NCBI RefSeq assembly: GCF_963169125.1
Contig: NC_084797.1
Location: 98,357,868-98,421,867 of the forward strand
Length of the DNA stretch: 64,000 nt
From: Humulus lupulus
Taxonomy: Eukaryota; Streptophyta; Magnoliopsida; Rosales; Cannabaceae
Reading direction: 5' to 3'
Positions 54,435 through 64,000 of this stretch are shown piece by piece. A program made the translations under genes and the position numbers. Every line of letters starts with the position of its first letter. Position 1 is the first letter of the stretch. Below the pieces are notes generated by a model. The model made no database searches. It saw nothing but the letters and a program-made list of their open reading frames with translations, and was not told the origin of the DNA.

Positions 54435-57005
54435 TGTAATGGCCCAAATTTCCTAATGAGGTTTAGGACCTTGATTAGGAGGCCGGGAGGGCCATAATTG
54501 ATTTATTATAGTATTTAATGATTATATGCATGTTTACATGAATTATATTATTATATGAGGGTGGATGCATGCATATGGGAGTATTTACTATTATAAGGGT
54601 ATTTTGGTAATTTGGCCACTGTGGGCGTAATTGTATATTTTGGGTGCGTGATTGTGATTAACTAATATAGCCACATTATAAGGTGGATTGGTTCGAGCTA
54701 TTCGACATGAGACGATCATGAGATGTAAGTGTTCGGTCTAGTCATAACGGGTTTAAATTCGGGGCTCGGGGTGAGTCTCGGGGTGAATTTAATGATTAGA
54801 GCATTACCGGGAATTAAAGGGTAATGGGATATGATTTATTGGCATTTGGGAATATTAAGAATAGCGGGAATCGGAGAGCGTTAATTATAATTAACGAGAT
54901 AGGCGGGAAAGGACGGTTTCACCCTCGGAAGCCTTTAGAGGGATTTATTTGGCCTAAGGGCATTATGGTCTTTTGACCTTAAGGATTTATATCAGCTTTT
55001 TGGTTTTAGAAGGCTGTGGAAAATAGAACAAAACAGAGCCCCATCCTCATCCCCTCTCCTTCTTCTCCCGTACATGTTTTCCCCTTCACTTTTCTTTGAA
55101 TTTTGAGAGCCCAAATTGAGGAGTTAAGCTAGAAGATCAAAGGTGGGAGCTTAGGAACTTGATTCAGCCATTAAAGGGGATTCAAAATCAAGTTTGAGGT
55201 AAGTTCCAGCCATTAGTTTCATGGTATACTCTGTTTTGGGTTTGAACTTTCAGCTTGTGATTTCATGGTAAATAGTTGGAATTAATGGAAGTTTAGTTGA
55301 TGTTTTACTTGGGTTTTGATGTGGGTGAGTTGTTGATAATGTTTAGTGGTTAAATTGGGTGTTAGGTTGAGGTTTGGGACTGGTTTGAAGGTTTGGTTTC
55401 GAGGAGAAACGCAGGGGAAGCAAGCTGGTGGCTTGCTGGTTTGCGTAATGTGCCGCGGCCTGTCTATGGTGTGCCGCGACCTGAGTGTGTTTCTAGGAGG
55501 AAATATGCTTCTGTCTGAGGGTGAGCCGCGGCCCATGGAGGCAGATTTGGCCAGAATTGTGTTTTTAGCTTAGGGATGCTTACCATAGGCCTCGGGGTTG
55601 GTCCTACTACTTGGTTAAGTGGGGATTGATGTCCCGGAGGCTAGATATTGGTTTGGGAACTTGTGTTGATCATTTTTATTGATGGTATCCTATATTTGGT
55701 TATGACTAGGTGACCGTTAAAGGACCAAAGGACTGATCGTTCTCAAAGGTCGTTTCTTTTATTAATTCTCGCTCGAACCCAAGGTAAGAAAACTGCACCC
55801 CATGTGTGACATGCATGGTTATGTTTGATGCATGTTGGATGTTTAAATGTAAATATTGATAGCATAATGAATGCTTGGCAATCTTGCCCATTTGCATATG
55901 ATTATCATTGAGGCATGCTGGGTGATTAAATGTGATGCATGTGATGCACGAGAAACATGTGATTAGGGCATGCCATGAATGATGAATATGAGATTGGTTA
56001 GAGCTTGAGTCTCTGGGTTTGTGCATGATCATGATTATGCTAGCAACTATTAGTAAGCATGCTGAATGCCCTATTCCTGGATAACTGGCATATGATACAT
56101 ATTGATAGCATTGCTTACTTGTGCATGGTACTGACTAATTAGTCAGACTTGGCAAAGGTGCTAGTATCAACTGTGAAGTTGTGACTCATTAGTCAGGTTC
56201 GGTAGTGGTACTGGGCACTGGTCACGTTGCACTGACTCGTCAGTCAGAATTGGCAAAGGTGTTAGTATCAGTTGTGAAGCCGTGACTTATTAGTCAGGTT
56301 CGGCAATGATACTGGACACTGGTCACATAGCGCTGACTCATTAGTCAGAACGACCATAGTGTGGATCATGCAAGCCAACAGAGATTAGATCTAATCGACC
56401 ATCAGCATTGAATGACTCAAAGAGCATTAATGCCAGACCGACCTCGAGGGTCGATGAATGAAATAAGTGCTTGGAGGCTAGTGGCTTACCTAGCAGCCAC
56501 TCTCCCTCTTGAATCATGTGATGTTCACTCATTGGTTTGAAAGTTTTATGCTCAGTGTGATTATAATGATGATCATTTGATAATGTTTATGTATAGTGTT
56601 ATATTTTCTTGCTGGGCTTCGGCTCACGGGTGCTATGTGGTGCAGGTAAAGGAAAGAGGAAGCTAGACCATCCTTGAGTTGAAGAGCTTAGGTGATGATG
56701 TGTACATATGCAGCTGCTCGACCGCCACGACCGAGGTTTAAAGTGGAACTAGGGTTGAACCCTGTTTTGCCGCTTAGAACGACCTGTTGTAAATATTTTC
56801 TGTAATAGACTCTGAAATTATATTTTCGGGATCCCCATGTATATATATTAAATGTTCTAGTGAAACGTTACATCTTAACCAAAGTTTTTAATCCTTAAAC
56901 CGCTAATCATACTTAGTTCACGATTTTGGCCAAATGACTCGATTAGCGAGTTTAGCACTGTTTACAAGGCACACCGTAACGGTCCCTAGAGTTTGGGGCG
57001 TTATA
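54435..57005 (+). repeat. E: solo LTR in H's RNase H gene, 2571 bp
   Basis: It has a perfect TSD GTCAC (54430-54434, 57006-57010). It starts TGTAATGGCCC and ends GGGGCGTTATA, so the terminal CA is TA. Removing it rejoins H's RNase H in frame. It has the family words GAGGTAAGTTCC (55197), CCAAGGTAAGAAAACTG (55780) and GGCTCACGGGTGCT (56621), a GCCGCGGCC island at 55451-55536, and 101-bp repeats at 56131-56348. Confidence 0.88.
56131..56348 (+). repeat. Regularly spaced TGACT..AGTCA palindromes in LTR E
   Basis: A 101-bp unit repeats from 56131, 56232 and 56333, each with two palindromic cores, so cores fall at about 56132, 56182, 56233, 56283 and 56334. The first, CTGACTAATTAGTCAG (56131-56146), is a perfect 16-bp palindrome. 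Others contain TGACTCA or TGACTTA, similar to bZIP (GCN4-type) sites. Confidence 0.7.
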
Positions 57006-57148
57006 GTCACAGTCATAATCCTTTACCTATTCCGCCTCTGACACATATTTAGATCCTTCTGAGTGAAGAAGTACCTCAAACTCTTATGGTCGGTGTATAT
57101 TTCACACTTCTCGTCATACAAATAATGCCTCCAAACCTTTAGTGCAAA
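57006..57148 (-). pseudogene. H RNase H, N-terminal fragment
   Basis: The minus strand reads [20 protein letters not shown] and [14 protein letters not shown], the classic Gypsy RNase H core. It continues across solo LTR E into 54434. Toward RT it is cut by F at 57148, so the RT active site (YVDD) and connection are missing. Confidence 0.85.
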
Positions 57149-59648
57149 TGTAACGACCCAAATCCGCTATTAAGGCTTAAGGGCCTTGATTAGCGTGCCA
57201 GGAGGGCATGATGGGATTTATGTGTGATTTTAATGATTTAAATGCATGGTTATGATTTAAAGCATGTTATATGACCATTTGTTTATCTGAGATGCATGAC
57301 TATGTATGTTAGTATGCATGTAGGCCCGGATCGTGTTAGAAGGGCATAATTGTAATTTTGGCCATGTTGGGCATAACTGCATTGATATGTGATGATTGTT
57401 GAGACCACATTGTGATGTGGATGTATCTGTGAATTGTGACTCGAGGCGATCCCAGTGAGCAGGCTAGCGGAAATTCATGACGGGAATTTATACCCGGCTC
57501 GGGGCGAGCCTGGAGGTATGAACAGGAATTCAGAGAAATAGATTGAGATTTATTTTGATGATGGGGGATAATTATTTGGTGATTTATCAGGTATTGGGAA
57601 GCAACGGGAAAATATTAGAGACACTTGAGGATTAGCGGGAATTGGGTAAATGACTAAAATGGCCCTACTTGGGAAAAAGGGTTTAGAATTAATAGGGAGG
57701 GCATTTTGGTCAATTGGCTTTTGAAGATAGAATAAATAAGGCTTTATACACTTAGTGGATTTTGTAGAATAGAGTAAAGGGGCTGAAAAAGAAAGGAAAA
57801 AGGAAAGAAAGAAAAGAGAGAAAACTGATGGGTTTTCTAAGGGATCGGTTTGGGGGTTCTAGCACCTCTTCTCTTCATTTTTCTTGGGGTCCAGCTCAGT
57901 GGGGAGCTAGGATAGGCTGTGCATCAAGAATCTTAAGGTCACACTTGAAGACTTGGCAAGGATTAGCAAGAACATCTGAAACTTGAGGTAAGTTCTTGAG
58001 GATTTCTGTTTTAGGGTTTTGGCTGGTTTGAGCTGTGTTTTGAACTGAGTTGTTGGGAACTTTAGGGGATTTCTGGGCAAGCTTTGAGGATGAACAAGCT
58101 AAGGAGGCCTAGGGTTGAATCAAGGTCGAAATTGCATCAATGGTAAGAATTCTAAGCCTTTAACTTTGTTGTTGATTGAATTTCTGGTTTTTGAGTTCTT
58201 CATGTTAGATTTTGAGATTTGGGTTGAATGTGATTGGGTTTTGAGTTCTTGGGATGCTTGGGATGAGTGTGGAGTGTGTATAAGCTTGATTTTGGGTTTG
58301 GAAAAGGTTTGGACAAGTTTGGAGTTGAATGGGAGGAGAAAATCGCAAGATGCGATTTTTGGTTCTGTTGGGCTGCAACTAGCGCTACAGCGCTAGTCAG
58401 TGGGCGCTGTAGCGCTAGCCCCTGTTCTGGGGGGAGTGTTCTGCTTGTAGCACTACAGCGCCCTCTTTAGAGCGCTGTAGCGCTGCACTGTTCACAGAGG
58501 TGAATTTTTGGGTTTTTATGAGGGATTTTGACCTAGGGTTCGGGGCTCGATTCCGCCGCTTTGTTTTGGGGATTTAGGACTTCCCGGGGGCTCGGGATTG
58601 GTCCCGAGGCTAGGTATTCGGACTTGGGGTTCGGTGTTGACTTTGACCTATGTTTGTGCCTAGGTGTGCGCTAAGGCTCGGGTGGGATCGTGCTCAAGGA
58701 GTCAGGTGATCTAAGCTATTGATTGGAAAGGTAAGAAAACTATAACACCCGTAGGATAGGGCGTAGGCCCATAGTATGATTGCGGGGGCGCGACCCTATA
58801 TTGCATCACATGTTAGGGTGCAGACTTAAATGAATTAATATTTGATTGCATGTTGTTGTGTTATATGATATGTGTGATTATGATGAAATGAGCGGCAAGG
58901 GCCGAGTACGGCGTAGGCCGGGGCGGCCGTGGGCCGAGTACGGCGTAGGCCGGGGCGGCCGTGGGCCGAGTACGGCATAGGCCGGGGCGGCCGTGGGCCG
59001 AGTACGGCGTAGGCCGGGGCGGCCGTGGGCCGAAAGTAACACCTAGCACATGGGATGCTATATTCAGGGTGGGACCCAAGGGATACATGAGTTATCCTCG
59101 CGGTGAGAACCGACACCCCAGGGCTTTGGTAAGGGTCCTGGGGCGGCATGGCCGTGTTTGCTTGGTCTAATGATTGACTTGTTTATTTGTGGATTATCTG
59201 TTATGATGAACTGTATACATTGCATATGTTATGTTCTGCATGAGTTTTCTTGCTGGGCTTCGGCTCACGGGTGCTCTGTGTTGCAGGTAAGGGCAATGGC
59301 TAAATCAACCAACCATGAGTACGGAGAGCATGAAGCGACGCGTACATGTTTGGCCTGCCCGACTGCTTTGGTTGGGGGTTTATTTGAAAATGGCTGTAAT
59401 AATCTATGATTTTGTAACTTATCAACTGTAAACTCATTTCAAGATATAAATAGTTTTCAAACCTTATTTTGGGATCCCAAATGTTTAATACTAGCAGTTT
59501 TAAATGAAACGACGCATTTTCTAAGATTACAGCCTTAAATTTTAATTAGTCACACTTTTGTCTCAAAACCTCGGTTAGCGAGTTCATTGCACACTGTTTT
59601 GCCTTAAAAACTCACTTAGTAACGGCTCTAAGGTAGTAGGGCGTTACG
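57149..59648 (+). repeat. F: full LTR, 2500 bp, opposite to H
   Basis: It starts TGTAACGACCC and ends GGGCGTTACG two bases before a PBS. Family words: CTCGGGGCGAGCC (57498), TTGAGGTAAGTTC (57983), GGTAAGAAAACT (58730), GGCTCACGGGTGCT (59261). A GC island lies at 58378-58492, and a 32-bp minisatellite of four units (58900-59027) shares the word GGCCGAGTACGG. Confidence 0.87.
58900..59033 (+). repeat. 32-bp GC-rich minisatellite in LTR F
   Basis: Four tandem units start at 58900, 58932, 58964 and 58996, each beginning GGCCGAGTACGGC and ending GGGGCGGCCGTG, plus a 6-bp partial. One base differs in the third unit. LTR C has only short GGCCGAGAACGG words at the matching place (35465-35520, minus). 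Confidence 0.9.
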
Positions 59649-59650
59649 AC

Positions 59651-59663
59651 TTGGTATCAGAGC
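59651..59663 (+). other. F primer-binding site (initiator tRNA-Met type)
   Basis: TTGGTATCAGAGC two bases after the LTR end, complementary to the 3' end of plant initiator tRNA-Met. It shows F is a 5' LTR with its leader rather than a solo LTR. Confidence 0.9.
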
Positions 59664-60763
59664 GAGCCAAGGTTTATTGGTTCTGGAGATCGACCGAACA
59701 TGTACGCTCGCTGTCAGTGACAAGCTCGACTCAGGGTTGGTTGGTATGATTAATTGACATGTCTGAATATATGTTTGAATGCCCTGTTTGCCTGCTTATC
59801 TGTATGGAGCATGAGAAATGAGTTGACATATGCAGGAGATGCTGTTGGGCTGAGCCCTTGATTATTGCATGTTGAGATTGATGCATGTTGAATAATACTA
59901 TTATGCATATGGATGAATATTGGCATAATGGTTTGCATATTGAGTGTATGTGGTTAATTTTCTGAATTAAATTCATAAGTTTATCCGTTTATTTGCTTGT
60001 ATGAAGCATGTTGAGACCTGGATATGCTTAGTGATGTTAAATCTGGTAGCTAAATGTATATCATTGTGGATTTGAACTAGTATATGCTTGTGTGTGCATT
60101 ATACCTGTGGATATTTGGACCTAGTGGTGGTTTGGTTCAGAGTAGGAACCACAGAGTTCAGGAGTTGGTCGGTTTTGACTGATGAACTCGAGTTGTCGGT
60201 TCCTAGAAGGGTTTGGGACCTGATATTGTGTTGATTAGGGGGTTTCTAGATGTAAGTTGGAGTTGAGACCTCCAGTTATCCTTGAGAGTAGCAGCAAAGG
60301 GGTCACTAGTGTGTGAGTTAGCTGTGGAGTTTGTTAGTTGAGATGGGATGGAAGAACAGCGGATTCTCTGGGGAGATGGTTGAATTAGACGTTTTAACAG
60401 TAAGGTTACCGGTGATGGTTTATTGTGAAGTATGGATAGATAAGGGTACTATATGAAAGGCGTTTAGGATGTTATCCTCTAAAGTTGAGGAAGGTACGAG
60501 TTGACAAGGAATTTATCAATAGATGAGCAGAGTTAATTCCACCATTGGTTAAGAGGACGAGAGATCCTGATTAGGGGGTTATGTTAAATGTTGAGGCAGA
60601 GGGATGCCTGGAATTGGTACTCGGGGTGAGGTACTGGCTCAATGGGTTGGAAAGAACCTAGATGATGATTGTTAGAAGGGATTATAAGACTTGACTTGGA
60701 CTGTGGAGACTGGTGGACTTATAAGACTGGTGAGGTACTGGCTCAATGGGTTGGAAAGAACCT
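59664..60763 (+). other. F leader region, truncated
   Basis: About 1.1 kb of non-coding leader. Its first part matches H's leader (GACAAGCTCGACTCAGGG at 59721-59738 and its complement near 63111-63128). No gag start is reached. It ends at 60763, where H's RT resumes on the other strand. A 35-bp direct repeat (60625-60659, 60729-60763) lies at the break. Confidence 0.7.
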
Positions 60764-61384
60764 TGTGCGGAATGCGATATTTGGTATGTCCTCCTCTTTA
60801 ATCCTTAACTGGTGGTAGCCTGACCGAAGATCAATCTTGGAGAACATTGTCTTCCCCTGTAGCTGGTTAAACAAGTCGTCGATCCTAGGTAGTGGGTACT
60901 TCTTCTTAATGGTCAACTTGTTCAACCCTATATAATAAATACACATCCTTAAGGATCCACCCTTCTTCTTGATGAACAACACTAGAGCACCCCATGGCAA
61001 AAAACTTGGTCTGATGAATCCCAAATCCATTAACTTCTGCAACTGAATCTTCAAATCCTTCAACTCTGTTGGAGTCATTCTATAAGGTGTCCTAGACATT
61101 GGCTTCGCCAATGGCGCCAACTCTATGACGAACTCGATCTCTCGGTGTGGTGGCAACCTTGACAAGTCTGCTGGGAGCACATCAAGAAATTCACATACTA
61201 ATTTGGTCCCATCCGATCCAACTGAAACAACTCTAGAAGTATCCACAATGTTCGCTAGGAATCCTATGCATCCCTCTTGCATCAGGTCTCTAGCTTTCAG
61301 TGCCGAAATCATAGGTAATCGTGGTCCACTCACTGTCACCACAAATATAAAAGGTACCTCCCCTTCCGGTTCAAAGGTCACCAT
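60764..61384 (-). pseudogene. H reverse transcriptase, N-terminal part
   Basis: The minus strand reads the protease-RT linker and the start of [33 protein letters not shown], a degenerate MCIYYIGLN where relatives have a C-x-DYR-x-LN motif, [15 protein letters not shown] and [14 protein letters not shown]. It ends after AFRT at 60764. The YVDD motif and everything to RNase H are missing because of the F junction. The sequence just below 60764 belongs to F. Confidence 0.85.
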
Positions 61385-61700
61385 CCTGCGCTTTCAGTCA
61401 ATCGTCGTCTCGTACTTTGATAACAAATCCATCCCTAGGATCATGTCAAAGTCATCAATCGCTAACTCGATCAGGTCCACATATAACTCTCTACTATCTA
61501 TCTCTATTGGTAATGCTCTAACCCATCTCCTAGAGACTACTAGTTCCCCAATCGGCAACAAAGTCCTGAATCCCCTATCATACAAATCACTAGGTCTACA
61601 CAACTGATCTATCACCCTAGCAGATACAAATGAATGAGTAGCCCCTGAATCAATCAATGCAGTAAATGAAGAAACAACACTATAAATCTAACCTGTCACG
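61385..61700 (-). pseudogene. H protease
   Basis: Retropepsin domain with an intact active-site motif, MIDSGATHSFVS (about 61620-61657), then LPIEIDSRELYVDLIEL and FDMILGMDLLSKYE, standard for chromovirus proteases. A stop at 61391-61393 separates it from RT, which continues in the same frame. It would cut the Gag-Pol precursor. Confidence 0.83.
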
Positions 61701-62910
61701 ACTGAGGGGCTAGCCTCAACCTTAGTATGGGTCAAGGTAAATAATCTGGCAGGAGTGAGGCTGTCACTCTGTTTCAGCTCTTCCTTTCTGGCTTGTGGGT
61801 AGTCCTTCCTCAAATGGCTAATGCTCCCGCAAGTAAAGCAGGCCCTGATCCTGCACTCTCCCTGATGTCGTTGTCTATACCAAGGGCACACTGGAAAACT
61901 CCTCCAGTTGTCTCCTCTCCCCTGACGGCTGCTGAAAGCACCTCGTGCCCTCCTATCCGAGCTTGGAGGAACAAAAGAGTCTAGGGCCTTTCTCTTCTAC
62001 TCACTAGGGTCACTACCCCGAATAGATTCCGTAAAAGGAGGCACTGTCCTCCAAGCATCACGCCTAGCGGCACCCTCTCTCCAAATCTGATGCTCAGCTC
62101 GCTTAACTGTAAGGGCCTTCTCCATTACCTGTGCATAGATGGTAGTTTTTGAATCCAAATTATCTTGACGTCACGGGCGATCATAATGTTCAATCCTCGT
62201 ACAAATCGATACCTCCATGCCATATCAGTAGGCACCAAGTCCGATGCGAACTTCGCTAACCGGTCAAACTTCAAGGCATACTCGGTAACCGTCATCCGGT
62301 TCTGAGTCAGATTAACGAACTCATCCACCTTTGTAGCTCGAACTGCAACACTGTAATACTTCTCATTGAAAATGTTTTTGAATTATTCACAGGTCATAAC
62401 TGCCACATTCCTCCTCTAGGACACGACTTCCCACCAGAAGCGGGTGTCCTCTCTCTACATGTAGCTAGTGTAGGCTACCCTCTCATTCCCTTCCACTCTC
62501 ATGAAATCCATGATGGGAGAAATCATATTCATTCACTGCTCTGCCCGCAGTGGGTCTGGGCCACCCTTAAAGGTGGGAGGATGTTGCTTCCTGAACCTTT
62601 CATACAAAGGTTCCCACTTATTTTCCATAGCAGGTTGGGCTAGCACTGGTGCCACAGCCTGTGGAACCTGTAACCCAATGCCTCGAGGAGGGGCCAGTTG
62701 CCTCAATTGTCGAAGCTCTTGCTCTGTTCAATGGAGTCTAGCTTCCATTTTGGCAAATAATTGTTGCCAATTTGGTGGGGTAGGTGGAGGGTCCTGCCTC
62801 TGGTTATCATCCTCGGTCCTATTGCCGCGGAGTTTGATTGAACGCTGAGGAATTACTGCAATATGCTTGCAATCAATGACGCCGCACATCAGGCATGACA
62901 ACAACATCAA
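61701..62910 (-). pseudogene. H gag
   Basis: Pieces of capsid on the minus strand: a Pro-rich segment with WQQLFAKMEARLH (near 62730), FRKQHPPTFKGGPDP (near 62560-62610), and a core with KVDEFVNLTQNRMTVTEYAL (about 62270-62330) and KFDRLAKFASDLVP. Several stops and at least one frameshift (between 62125 and 61891) break it. The zinc knuckle CFTCGSISHLRKDY (about 61800-61845) has Tyr where the last Cys ligand is expected. It would form the particle and bind RNA. Confidence 0.8.
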
Positions 62911-63194
62911 AAATCACCTCCCAATCTCATCAACCAGCCATAATCAACAAATTCACATATCACACATAGCATATAACAGTCAAGGGGGTCATGCCCTAGC
63001 ATCATGCATAAATATCAACTCATTCATCATGCTCTATCTATACATTCAGGCAAATAGGTCAACTTAAACAAGTATTTAAGCATATAATTCATTAAATACC
63101 AACCAACCCTGAGTCGAGCTTGTCACTGGCAGCGAGCATACATGTTTAGTCGATCTCCAGGAACCATAAACCTTGGCACGCTCTGATACCAAGT
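62911..63194 (-). other. H leader and primer-binding site
   Basis: The PBS TTGGTATCAGAGC is on the minus strand at 63180-63192, two bases inside the LTR edge. The leader that follows matches F's. No gene. Confidence 0.85.
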
Positions 63195-64000
63195 TGTAAC
63201 GCCCTACTACCTTAGAGCTGTTACTAATTGAGTTATAAATGTGCTACTAGCTCGCTAATCGAGGTTTTAGGTTGAAAGTGTGACTAAATTGAAATAAAAC
63301 TTATTAAACGACATTAATGAAAAAGATTTGGACATTCATTGAAATCATAACAAAGTTATACAATTGGGATCCCCAAATACTGTTTAGAAAATGTATTACA
63401 ACTCAAAATATACATACGGTCGACCTAAGTGACAAAACAAACCATTATAGTACATTTCCCAAAATAACCTTGGCCGTGGCAGCCAGGTAGGCCGAACATG
63501 TACCCGTCGCTCCATGCTCTCCATACTCATGGTTGGTCGACCTTTCCTTTGCCCTTACCTGCACCATTGAGCACCTGTGAGCCAAAGCCCATCAAGAAAA
63601 ATCAACATATAACATATCACATATCAATCCAACAATATACAGCAAAATAGTAAACAGACTAAACACGTAGCAACCTATGTGAACCAGGTGCTTTACCAGG
63701 CCCTGGGTTCGCGGTCTTCATCGAGCGAGTGGATACAATACCCTCGGAGGGTCTCGCCCTAACAGCCTACACTCAGTGTGCTCAACGCTGACCCTGGCCC
63801 CTTGTCGTACCTGGCTTCTTGCTGTTCTCGGCCTTCGTCGTTCATTCATAAACATGTATAACACACATATATATTCACACATATGTTAAACATAAATAAT
63901 AGGGCCGCACCCTGAAATAGAAACAATAGGGCCATGCCCTGCTCTACAGGTACAACAGTTTTCTTACCTATGTCCCGAGCCGATTGACTACTGCGATCCC
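63195..64000 (-). repeat. H 5' LTR (partial, continues past the window)
   Basis: The LTR's 3' edge on the minus strand is ..GGGCGTTACA at 63195. The family words CACCTGTGAGCC (63575, plus-strand sense) and the complement of GGTAAGAAAACTGT (63957-63970) are present. Only about 800 of an expected 2.3-2.6 kb are visible. Confidence 0.85.

Larger units (their letters stand above)
52563..64000 (-). mobile_element. H: Ty3/Gypsy chromovirus element, interrupted by E and F
   Basis: On the minus strand: 5' LTR (64000 to 63195, running off the window), PBS, leader, gag, protease and RT start (down to 60764). F then intervenes (57149-60763), followed by RNase H (57148-57006), solo LTR E (54435-57005), the end of RNase H, integrase and chromodomain (54434-52873), and a 3' LTR fragment (52838 to about 52563). 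The order gag-PR-RT-RH-INT with a C-terminal chromodomain marks a chromovirus. Confidence 0.85.

Noticed and set aside
58835..59149. Pro/Arg-rich minus-strand open frames repeating PRPPRP
   Set aside because: Translation of the 32-bp GC minisatellite; no protein evidence.
59651..59663. TTGGTATCAGAGC considered as part of a tRNA gene
   Set aside because: Only the 3' complement of initiator tRNA-Met is present, at an LTR edge; it is a primer-binding site.

Overview
This is plant nuclear DNA, most likely from a eudicot. About four fifths of the window is LTR retrotransposon, much of it nested. One host gene is intact, a mid-SUN protein at 46257-48918 on the minus strand. One host exon is broken, in two pieces at 8373-8507 and 14378-14574. 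The species cannot be fixed from sequence alone. The repeat families look to me like those of a repeat-rich rosid such as Cannabaceae, but that is a weak guess. No bacterial genes, CRISPR array, tRNA or rRNA gene was seen.

Layout. 1-1675: 3' end of a plus-strand Ty1/Copia element (E1). 1676-3980: 5'-truncated minus-strand Copia (E2). 4014-8299: minus-strand Copia (E3) that has lost its 3' end. 8300-8507 and 14378-14574: exon 1, plus the start of intron 1, of a type II membrane protein gene. Copia E4 (8508-14377, plus) sits in that exon and E3 lies in the intron. 14932-42763: a short Mutator-like MITE split by a 27-kb Ty3/Gypsy element A of the Tat lineage (15051-42359, TSD TATTG). Inside A sit a second Tat element B (19821-31934, TSD CCTAC, in A's integrase), solo LTR C (34839-37091, TSD ACAAC) and solo LTR D (39493-41796, TSD GACAT, inside A's 3' LTR). 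42773-46256: AT-rich intergenic DNA. 46257-49770: the SUN-domain gene. 50693-64000: a pile of chromovirus-type Gypsy DNA. It contains LTR fragments G, a minus-strand coding element H (gag, protease, RT, RNase H, integrase, chromodomain) running off the right edge, a solo LTR E inserted in H's RNase H (TSD GTCAC), and a head-to-head LTR plus leader F replacing part of H's RT.

Most notable results. Tat elements A and B each carry, between pol and the 3' LTR, an antisense gene with its own TATA box, a 5'-UTR intron and three coding introns at matching positions. Exon 3 is 476 nt in both copies. The LTR promoters of A and B have inverted repeats flanking the TATA box whose arms differ between A and B but stay complementary. 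The long LTRs C to G each carry, about 1.0-1.25 kb from their 5' end, a GC-rich island built from a different short palindromic motif repeated 3-5 times. LTR E also has five TGACT-type palindromes spaced about 50 bp apart.

All coordinates, reading frames and counts were read by eye. No database search was run, so family names rest on motif recognition.
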